From CAYOXM01 sp964407925 (GTDB lineage Bacteria; Patescibacteriota; Patescibacteriia; SG8-24), in contig CAYOXM010000030.1 in NCBI GenBank assembly GCA_964407925.1, positions 1 to 13,548 of the forward strand: a stretch of 13,548 nt of DNA. The letters are read 5' to 3'. Position 1 is the first letter of the stretch. Each line of letters begins with the position of its first letter. This document shows, piece after piece, positions 5,431 through 10,256 of this stretch. The notes below the pieces were generated by a model. It did not search any database, had not been told where the DNA came from, and was given only the letters and a program-made list of their open reading frames with translations. Both the position numbers and the translations under genes were made by a program.

Positions 5431-6420
5431 ATGGCACCGAGAATTCGCGGCCTGCATCACGACCACATCGACGGCAGCGCGGGGCTCGCCGACGTCATCG
5501 AGGACCTGTATCGCCTCGCGGGCAGGCCGTTCCCCTTCCCCTCCGTCGACGCGTGGCGGCTGTTCTTCAAGGATCCGCACGAGAACATCGTCGCGCGGTT
5601 CGCGAGCGGCACGTCAGTCATGCAGACGTTCGAGGCGCTCGAGATGGCCGGCTACGCCTACGGTCGCCGCCGCGCGAGCGAGGGCCACCTCTACGTCGAG
5701 GCGCGTTTCGCGCCGCAGTACCACGTGGGCGGCGGACTGACGCTCGCCCAAGCGACCGAAGGGATGATCCGCGGCCTGCGGAAGGCGCAGTCGCGCTACC
5801 CCATCACGATCATGCCGACCATCTGCATCAACCGCGAGGCGGATGCGGAAACCGGCGTGGCCATCGCGCGCGTCGCGCTTGAGTACGACGGCGAAGTCGC
5901 ACTCGATATGGCCTGCGACGAGGCGAACCATCCGCCGGAGAAGCACTACCCCGCGTACGCGCTGACGTTCGGGGGCAACGTGAAGCGCACCTGCCACGCC
6001 GGCGAGTGGGTATCGCGCGAACCCGCCGCGACGTACCGCGAACGGATGCTGAAGAACGTGCGCACCGCGGCCTACGACCTGCGTTGCCACGGCCTCGGCC
6101 ACGCCATCCCGCTCCCCGATGATCCGGAACTCGTGCGGTATTGCGTCGACAAGGGCATCCGCGTCGAGGGCTGTCCGCTCTCGAACGTCGCCTGCGGCTG
6201 CATCAACGACGTGGCTGAACTGCGCATCGACGAACTGCTCGACGCCGGCATCATCTACACGCTGAACGCCGACGACGACCTGTTCCTGCCGACGATGGAC
6301 GAGGTTGTCGCCGCCTGCGACGCGGCGTACGGCTTCTCGCCCGGTCAATGGGCGCAGCTCGAAGCCAACGTCCTCCGCGGCGCGTTCGCCAAACCGGCTT
6401 CCGACTTCCGTCCCCGCTGA
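5431..6420 (+). CDS. Adenosine deaminase-like metal-dependent hydrolase
   Basis: A 329-residue cytosolic TIM-barrel enzyme of the adenosine/adenine deaminase branch of the amidohydrolase superfamily, which hydrolytically removes the amino group of a purine (nucleoside) using zinc. Visible motifs: H10-x-H12 with IDG (metal ligands after strand 1), CHAGE at 188-192 (metal His189 and general acid Glu192), GLGH224 (active-site His), EGCPLSN at 247-252, and NADDD at 279-283 with metal-binding Asp281. Differences from classic ADA: the substrate loop AGDE reads ACDE (161-164) and the usual TDDP ends in Asp instead of Pro. The substrate could therefore be adenosine, adenine or a modified purine. GAGGAG 6 nt before the ATG fixes the start. 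The stop codon lies in the loop of the terminator hairpin. Confidence 0.88.
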   Translation: MAPRIRGLHHDHIDGSAGLADVIEDLYRLAGRPFPFPSVDAWRLFFKDPHENIVARFASGTSVMQTFEALEMAGYAYGRRRASEGHLYVEARFAPQYHVGGGLTLAQATEGMIRGLRKAQSRYPITIMPTICINREADAETGVAIARVALEYDGEVALDMACDEANHPPEKHYPAYALTFGGNVKRTCHAGEWVSREPAATYRERMLKNVRTAAYDLRCHGLGHAIPLPDDPELVRYCVDKGIRVEGCPLSNVACGCINDVAELRIDELLDAGIIYTLNADDDLFLPTMDEVVAACDAAYGFSPGQWAQLEANVLRGAFAKPASDFRPR

Positions 6421-6433
6421 TGCGGGGATTTTT
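6412..6433 (+). terminator. Terminator overlapping deaminase stop codon
   Basis: CCCCGC (6412-6417) pairs with GCGGGG (6422-6427) around TGAT, followed by ATTTTTC. The loop holds the TGA stop codon. Confidence 0.8.
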
Positions 6434-6447
6434 CTTATCCGCATTTT

Positions 6448-6460
6448 GGGGACAGTCCCC
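6448..6460. repeat. Short GGGGA/TCCCC hairpin
   Basis: GGGGA (6448-6452) and TCCCC (6456-6460) around CAG, between two convergent terminators. It resembles short palindromes found scattered between genes in many bacteria. A single copy is visible here, so repeat status is unproven. Confidence 0.4.
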
Positions 6461-6471
6461 GATTTGTGAAT

Positions 6472-6498
6472 AAAAAAATCCCCGGCGTGAAGCCGGGG
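6472..6498 (-). terminator. Terminator of prepilin-like gene
   Basis: On the minus strand CCCCGGC (6498-6492) pairs with GCCGGGG (6486-6480) around a 5-nt loop, followed by ATTTTTTT (6479-6472). Confidence 0.9.
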
Positions 6499-6505
6499 AA
6501 ATCGT

Positions 6506-6826
6506 TCAGCGCGAGCGGACGGTGCAGCCCTTGCTGTTCATGGTGCAGCAGACGAGGAAAGGAACCGTGTTGCCTGCCGCATTGGTCCCCTCCATGTCGA
6601 AGGCGACACGGTCATACTCGTCGCAGCCTCCGTTCATGCCGATTCCGCTGTGACGGTCGATGATGCGGGACTCCTTGAACCCGTACATCTCGGCGGCGCG
6701 GTATGCGGCCGCGTCATCGACCTTGCCGCTCACGGCGACGACGGCGACGCCACCGACGACCAGGCCGATGATGCTGAGAACGATCAGGACCTCGAGAACC
6801 GTGACACCCCTTCGCGACGTTCGCAT
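6506..6826 (-). CDS. Type IV prepilin-like secreted protein
   Basis: A 106-residue protein with a class III signal: short basic leader MRTSRRG, prepilin peptidase site after G7, then VTVLE with Glu at +5 (residue 12), and a roughly 20-residue hydrophobic helix (VLIVLSIIGLVVGGVAVVAV). The small C-terminal globular part carries four Cys (one in GGCDEYDR, then VCC and GC), possibly disulphide-bonded. It would be anchored in the membrane and assembled into a pilus or pseudopilus, or act as a minor pilin; related structures serve adhesion or DNA uptake. Val rather than Phe or Met at +1 is unusual. The ATG at 6826 is chosen for GGAGG about 6 nt upstream; an in-frame ATG at 6919 would spoil the leader. 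No pilus machinery lies beside it. Confidence 0.85.
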   Translation of the reverse strand: MRTSRRGVTVLEVLIVLSIIGLVVGGVAVVAVSGKVDDAAAYRAAEMYGFKESRIIDRHSGIGMNGGCDEYDRVAFDMEGTNAAGNTVPFLVCCTMNSKGCTVRSR

Positions 6827-6878
6827 GGCTTCCTCCGCAATTGACGTTGTTGCATCCCCCGCGTCGGGCGGACAGATG

Positions 6879-6907
6879 AAACTAGCGTTTTTTCTCCCAC
6901 GCGTCAA
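6879..6907 (-). promoter_or_regulatory. Promoter of prepilin-like gene
   Basis: On the minus strand TTGACG (6907-6902), a 17-nt spacer and TAGTTT (6884-6879). The leader is about 50 nt and carries the SD. Confidence 0.6.
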
Positions 6908-6920
6908 GCCTCGAGACAAG

Positions 6921-6942
6921 AAAAACCCGCCGAAAGGCGGGT
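6921..6942 (-). terminator. Terminator of HAD hydrolase gene
   Basis: On the minus strand ACCCGCC (6942-6936) pairs with GGCGGGT (6931-6925) around TTTC, followed by TTTTT. It starts 5 nt after the HAD stop codon. Confidence 0.9.
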
Positions 6943-6946
6943 GAAT

Positions 6947-7594
6947 TCACGGAAGGTAGCGAAGGAGATCGGTGAGCGTGTCGCAGATGGCGAAATACGG
7001 GACGCCCTCGAGCGCCTTCGCGAGGCGGTCGCGGGGGTGGAAGCCGCGCGTACAGACGAGCGGCATGACACCGACGGCCTTCGCGCCCTCAATGTCCTCG
7101 ACCGTGTCGCCGACGACGACGGTTTCGGCATGATCGACGCCGGCCGCTTCCATGAGATCCGCAAACGCGGAGGGCTTGTCACGAACGTCGCCGACGACCT
7201 TCAGGAAATGCTTTCCGAGGCCGCTCCGGCCGACGGCAGCGTCCAATTTCGCCGTGGCGTACCCGCTCGCGACGACCATCGGGTAGCCGCGAACGGCGAG
7301 TGCTTCGACGAACGCTATGGCGTCCGGAAAGAGCGGCGGTGGTGTCCCCTTCTCCTTGAACCCTTCGGCCATGATGGCGTTCAGGTCGGCGGCGGACGCG
7401 TCGCGCGGAATGCCGCGCGGCCAGTAGAACGACCCCATGAAGTCGGCGGTCACCTCGTGACGGTACTCGTCGAGCGTCGGGCACGCGAGCCCGTAGTGAC
7501 GGAAGATGCGCTGGACGCCGCACTCGTAGATGTGATGCAGGTCGTCCTGCAGCGTGCCGTTCCAGTCGAGGATGCAAAGCCGGTATTTTCTCAT
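6947..7594 (-). CDS. HAD-superfamily hydrolase (phosphatase-like)
   Basis: A 215-residue cytosolic protein with the haloacid-dehalogenase fold. Motif I is D10-W-N-G-T14, motif II ends in S110 (VVASG), motif III is probably K140, and motif IV is G162-D163-TVE-D167 with IEGAKAVG. A helical cap occupies about residues 16-85, as in phosphoglycolate-phosphatase-like enzymes. Notably the second Asp of the DxD nucleophile motif is Asn12. That Asp normally acts as acid/base in phosphatases, so activity may be altered, although DWNGT is seen in some HAD subfamilies. The ATG at 7594 is chosen for AAGGAA 6 nt upstream; a much longer upstream frame runs through tRNA-Ile and is not coding. The phosphorylated substrate is unknown. 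Confidence 0.87.
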   Translation of the reverse strand: MRKYRLCILDWNGTLQDDLHHIYECGVQRIFRHYGLACPTLDEYRHEVTADFMGSFYWPRGIPRDASAADLNAIMAEGFKEKGTPPPLFPDAIAFVEALAVRGYPMVVASGYATAKLDAAVGRSGLGKHFLKVVGDVRDKPSAFADLMEAAGVDHAETVVVGDTVEDIEGAKAVGVMPLVCTRGFHPRDRLAKALEGVPYFAICDTLTDLLRYLP

Positions 7595-7625
7595 TCGCTG
7601 TTCCTTGGCAAAGGACGATGCCCGA

Positions 7626-7654
7626 ACCCTAGCGGTCACGGACCCTAAATTCAA
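7626..7654 (-). promoter_or_regulatory. Candidate promoter of HAD gene
   Basis: On the minus strand TTGAAT (7654-7649), a 17-nt spacer and TAGGGT (7631-7626). It lies between the tRNA-Ile terminator and the HAD start, with an SD-containing leader of about 25 nt. Confidence 0.5.
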
Positions 7655-7676
7655 AGAACGGTCAACGGTCGTACGC

Positions 7677-7700
7677 AAAAACCGCAGACAGGCTGCGGTT
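7677..7700 (-). terminator. Terminator of tRNA-Ile gene
   Basis: On the minus strand AACCGCAG (7700-7693) pairs with CTGCGGTT (7687-7680) around a 5-nt loop, followed by TTT. It begins 7 nt after the tRNA CCA. Confidence 0.85.
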
Positions 7701-7706
7701 CTGGCG

Positions 7707-7782
7707 TGGTCGGCCCGGCAGGACTTGAACCTGCAACCGGCTGGATATAAGCCAGCTGCTCTAACCATTGAGCTACGGGCCG
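7707..7782 (-). tRNA. tRNA-Ile (anticodon UAU)
   Basis: A complete 76-nt cloverleaf on the minus strand. Acceptor CGGCCCG/CGGGCCG, D stem GCTC/GAGC with loop AATGGTTA, anticodon stem GCTGG/CCAGC with loop CTTATAT, variable CGGTT, T arm GCAGG-TTCAAGT-CCTGC and encoded ACCA. All stems pair. Anticodon UAU matches AUA isoleucine codons. Most bacteria instead read AUA with a CAU-anticodon tRNA modified to lysidine by TilS, so this gene suggests an alternative or additional decoding strategy. It stands alone between its own promoter and terminator. Confidence 0.93.
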
Positions 7783-7792
7783 ATGCAACGCA

Positions 7793-7820
7793 AGGATAGC
7801 AGAACGGGCCTCGCGGGCAA
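7793..7820 (-). promoter_or_regulatory. Promoter of tRNA-Ile
   Basis: On the minus strand TTGCCC (7820-7815), a 16-nt spacer ending in TGC (extended -10), and TATCCT (7798-7793). The start would lie a few nt before the mature tRNA 5' end. Confidence 0.6.
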
Positions 7821-7827
7821 TGCCACC

Positions 7828-7855
7828 TTGACGCGACCGAGCGCGGGCGTACCAT
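7828..7855 (+). promoter_or_regulatory. Promoter of Cys-rich protein gene
   Basis: TTGACG (7828-7833), a 16-nt spacer and TACCAT (7850-7855). The leader is about 34 nt with GAGGAG near its end. Confidence 0.5.
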
Positions 7856-7895
7856 TGCCGAGTCCTTTTTTCGTATCGCTTCCGAGGAGAAACTG

Positions 7896-8096
7896 ATGGA
7901 ACCGACCTTCGACGGCTTTTGCGGCGCCTGCCGCGGGAATTGCGCGAGCGGCAACGCCGCGGCCAAGACCTGCGGTCATGCGACGACCAAGGCCGACGCG
8001 TGCTTTTGCACGGTTTGCGCCCTCCGCCTGCGCGTTTGCCAGGCGTGCGGCATCCCTATCCCCCTTCCGCCGAACACGGCGGACCGCGACGACTGA
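7896..8096 (+). CDS. Cys-rich mini-protein, probable metal-binding
   Basis: A 66-residue protein with nine Cys (9, 12, 16, 26, 36, 38, 41, 48, 51) and His28. The spacing C-x2-C-x3-C, C-x-H, C-x-C-x2-C and C-x2-C suggests two zinc- or iron-sulphur-binding knuckles. The segment FCTVCALRLRVCQACG with the following IPIPLPP looks like a compact zinc-ribbon half. There is no signal peptide. I do not recognise a named family; a regulator, metal store or small nucleic-acid-binding protein are possibilities. GAGGAG (7884-7889) 6 nt before the ATG, its own promoter and a strong terminator make it a convincing independent gene. Confidence 0.8.
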   Translation: MEPTFDGFCGACRGNCASGNAAAKTCGHATTKADACFCTVCALRLRVCQACGIPIPLPPNTADRDD

Positions 8097-8099
8097 CCC

Positions 8100-8124
8100 G
8101 CGGGGCATATCGCCCCGCTTTTTT
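8100..8124 (+). terminator. Terminator of Cys-rich protein gene
   Basis: GCGGGGC (8100-8106) pairs with GCCCCGC (8112-8118) around ATATC, followed by six T. It starts four nt after the stop codon. Confidence 0.92.
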
Positions 8125-8141
8125 ATTGCCCGTCCGCAGGC

Positions 8142-8147
8142 TATACT
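8142..8147 (+). promoter_or_regulatory. -10 element giving a leaderless rluD-like mRNA
   Basis: TATACT at 8142-8147 places the expected transcript start at about 8153-8154, which is the ATG itself. The -35 position (8119-8124) coincides with the T run of the preceding terminator. No SD exists between the -10 and the ATG. Confidence 0.5.
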
Positions 8148-8153
8148 CCACCC

Positions 8154-9089
8154 ATGAAAACTGTCCTGCGGATCGAACCCGACGACGTAGGCGAAAGGAT
8201 TGACGTCTTCCTGGCGAAGCGGCTCTCGGGCTTGTCGCGCGCGAAAATCCAGAAACGCATCAAGGCCGGCGACGTGACGGTAAACGGCATCGCGGCGACT
8301 CCGCACCTCGCCCTCAAGGCCGGCGACGAAGTGCGGTTCGATGCCGCAAAAACCACGGCAGCGGACGCGCCGGCCGGACTCGAACCGCGCAAGGACGTCA
8401 AATTCGCCGTCGTGCACGAGGATGCGGACATCGCGGTGGTGAACAAACCGGCCGGACTGCTGGTGCACCCGGCCGTCGAAGGCGACCGCGAGACGCTCGC
8501 GAACGGCCTCATCGCGCGCTGGCCGGCGATGGCGACCGTCGGCGAGTCGCCGGACCGTCCGGGCATCATGCACAGGCTCGACAAGGACGCGTCGGGACTC
8601 ATGGTCGTCGCGAAGACGAAAAAGGCGTACGACTCGCTGAAACGGCAATTCCAAAAGCACACGGTCCACAAGGAATACGCCGTGCTCGTGAACGGTGCGC
8701 CGCCCGCGGACTCCGGCGTCGTGAACCTGATGATCGGCAGGAAGAAAGGGAGCGGCAAGATGGCCGCACGCGCCGTCCCCCGCGAGGGCGACCGCGAGGC
8801 CGTGACGCACTACCACGTCGACGAACGGCTCCCCAAGGCCACGCTCCTCACCGTGCGCACGGAGACCGGACGCACGCACCAGATCCGCGCGCACATGCAC
8901 GCGCTCGGCTGCACCGTGGTCGGCGATCCGCTCTACGGCAGCGACAAGGCGAAACTCGTCCCCGCGCCGCGGCTGTTCCTCCACGCCAAAAAGCTCGGCT
9001 TCACCCACCCCTCGACGCGCCGCAAGCTCGAATTCGAGTCGCCGCTCCCCGACGAGCTGGCGTACGTCCTCGTCAGGTTGCGAGGTTAA
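8154..9089 (+). CDS. RluA/RluD-family pseudouridine synthase
   Basis: A 311-residue cytosolic enzyme that isomerises uridine to pseudouridine in rRNA, probably 23S. An N-terminal S4 RNA-binding domain (about 12-70, RIDVFLAKRLSGLSRAKIQK) is followed by the catalytic domain. Visible motifs: NKPAGLLVHP (97-106), the catalytic-Asp motif HRLDKDASG (140-148, D143), and RTHQIRAHMHALG with GDPLYG near residues 245-265. Length and S4 domain match RluD/RluC rather than the shorter RluA. The exact target uridines cannot be assigned. It leads a three-gene co-directional set with the kinase and rplS, both tied to growth and ribosomes. Initiation appears leaderless. Confidence 0.93.
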   Translation: MKTVLRIEPDDVGERIDVFLAKRLSGLSRAKIQKRIKAGDVTVNGIAATPHLALKAGDEVRFDAAKTTAADAPAGLEPRKDVKFAVVHEDADIAVVNKPAGLLVHPAVEGDRETLANGLIARWPAMATVGESPDRPGIMHRLDKDASGLMVVAKTKKAYDSLKRQFQKHTVHKEYAVLVNGAPPADSGVVNLMIGRKKGSGKMAARAVPREGDREAVTHYHVDERLPKATLLTVRTETGRTHQIRAHMHALGCTVVGDPLYGSDKAKLVPAPRLFLHAKKLGFTHPSTRRKLEFESPLPDELAYVLVRLRG

Positions 9090-9097
9090 AGGTTCAA

Positions 9098-9147
9098 AGC
9101 TTCAGAGGTTAGAGCTCTAACCTCTGAAGCTCTAACCTCTGAAGCTT
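9098..9147. repeat. 34-bp perfect palindrome plus tandem copy
   Basis: AGCTTCAGAGGTTAGAG (9098-9114) is the exact reverse complement of CTCTAACCTCTGAAGCT (9115-9131), with no spacer. The right arm is then repeated in tandem (GCTCTAACCTCTGAA at 9114-9128 and 9129-9143), ending two bases before the kinase ATG. Related AGGTT units (for example AGGTTAAAGGTTCAAAG at 9083-9099) lead into it. It fills the entire gap between the rluD-like and kinase genes. Confidence 0.92.
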
Positions 9148-9149
9148 CC

Positions 9150-9761
9150 ATGTTAATCACCATCTCCGGCCTCTCCGGCTCCGGAAAATCGAGCTCCGCG
9201 AAACTGCTGGCCGAAAAGCTCGGCATCCCGACCGTGGACATCGGCACGATTTTTCGCGCGATGGCGAAACGGCACAAGATGGACGTCGCGACCTTCGGCC
9301 GCTACGCCGAGGAGCACCCCACAATCGACCGGAAGCTCGACGCGGCGATGGTCCGCAAGGCCAAACGTGCCGGCAACCTCATCCTCCAAGGCCGCCTCGC
9401 CGGCTGGATGAGCCTGCTGAACGACCTCCCCGCACACCGCATCTGGATAGGCGCGACCGCCCGGACTCGGGCGAGCCGTGTGGCCAGACGGGAGGGTATC
9501 CCCTACGCCCGCGCCTTAAGGGAGATAAACCGGCGGGATAAGGACAACCTGGTCCGCTATCGCCGGACCTACGGGCTTGACTTGAACGATTTGAGCGTCT
9601 ATGATACCGTCGTTCAAACGGACAACCTCTCCGTGGAGCAGGTTGTTTCTTCTTTACTCAAGGCACTGAAAAAAGTATGGCCGATGAAGCCAAGAACCCC
9701 GCTGAACAGGCGGAAAACCAGCAGGACAGCGCCGGGGCGGAGGCCGCGGCCGAGGAAGTGA
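9150..9761 (+). CDS. Cytidylate kinase (archaeal-type, Cytidylate_kin2)
   Basis: A 203-residue P-loop kinase expected to phosphorylate CMP/dCMP with ATP in pyrimidine nucleotide synthesis. The P-loop GLSGSGKS is at 7-14, the nucleotide-site motif LQGRLAGW at 79-86, the LID-like Arg region (RASRVARREG) at 107-116, and REINRRDKDN followed by RYRRTYGLDLNDLSVYD up to 152. It resembles the short kinase form common in archaea rather than the roughly 225-residue bacterial Cmk. Residues after about 178 (basic, Pro/Arg-rich) lie wholly in the overlap with rplS and look like a non-homologous tail. No SD is seen; the ATG directly follows the palindrome. Translation may be coupled to or start by an unusual route. 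Confidence 0.85.
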   Translation: MLITISGLSGSGKSSSAKLLAEKLGIPTVDIGTIFRAMAKRHKMDVATFGRYAEEHPTIDRKLDAAMVRKAKRAGNLILQGRLAGWMSLLNDLPAHRIWIGATARTRASRVARREGIPYARALREINRRDKDNLVRYRRTYGLDLNDLSVYDTVVQTDNLSVEQVVSSLLKALKKVWPMKPRTPLNRRKTSRTAPGRRPRPRK

Positions 9762-10144
9762 AGGCGGAAACCCCCGCCGCGGAGGTCGTGGTCGAAGAGG
9801 CCAAGGCCGACGAGCTCGAGCCGGGCATGGTCGTCCGCGTGCACCAGAAAATCAAGGAAGTGACGCCGAAAGGCGACGAACGCGAACGCATCCAGATTTT
9901 CGAGGGCACCATCATCGCGATCAAGGGCAAGGATGCCCAGAGCCGAACCATCACCGTGCGCAAGGTCGCGGGCGGCTACGGCGTCGAGAGGATCTTCCCC
10001 CTCCGCTCCCCCGTCATCGCCAAGATCGAGACGGTGAAGCAGTACGAGGTGAGCCGCGCGAAGCTCTACTACCTCCGCACGCACAAGAAGAAGCTCAAGG
10101 AAAAGGTGAAGGCCAAGGCTGCCACCGCAACGAAAAAGAAGTAG
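9677..10144 (+). CDS. rplS: 50S ribosomal protein L19
   Basis: A 155-residue component of the large ribosomal subunit, at the 30S-50S interface. The L19 core spans about 46-137 (ELEPGMVVRVHQKIKE, IFEGTIIAIKG, TITVRKVAGGYGVERIFPLRSP and YEVSRAKLYYLR). Typical L19 is about 115 residues. Here an acidic, Ala/Glu-rich extension occupies residues 1-45 and a Lys-rich tail residues 136-155. The ATG at 9677 is the only convincing start: the next in-frame ATG is residue 51, inside the core. The first 28 codons overlap the 3' end of the kinase gene in another frame. A strong terminator follows 5 nt after the stop. Confidence 0.95.
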   Translation: MADEAKNPAEQAENQQDSAGAEAAAEEVKAETPAAEVVVEEAKADELEPGMVVRVHQKIKEVTPKGDERERIQIFEGTIIAIKGKDAQSRTITVRKVAGGYGVERIFPLRSPVIAKIETVKQYEVSRAKLYYLRTHKKKLKEKVKAKAATATKKK

Positions 10145-10149
10145 AAACG

Positions 10150-10181
10150 AAAACGCCCCGCACAGTGATGCGGGGCGTTTT
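10150..10181 (+). terminator. Terminator of rluD-cmk-rplS set
   Basis: AAAACGCCCCGC (10150-10161) pairs perfectly over 12 bp with GCGGGGCGTTTT (10170-10181), with further T after it. Confidence 0.93.
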
Positions 10182-10191
10182 GTTTTCGCGG

Positions 10192-10256
10192 CGCGGGATC
10201 CCGCGACCCGCGGTGATGCGGGCTCGGGATGATCTTGCGCTCGAATGCGCAAGATC
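10192..10256. repeat. Cluster of REP-like palindromes
   Basis: Three palindromes in a row: the self-complementary CGCGGGATCCCGCG (10192-10205), CCCGC/GCGGG (10207-10211 with 10218-10222), and GATCTTGCGC/GCGCAAGATC (10231-10240 with 10247-10256). The last overlaps the stop codon of the large secreted protein gene and may protect or end its mRNA, though it lacks a T run. Confidence 0.65.

Noticed and set aside
7773..9008. 411-codon minus-strand frame opposite the rluD-like gene
   Set aside because: Lacks recognisable motifs and opposes a clear pseudouridine synthase and the Cys-rich gene.
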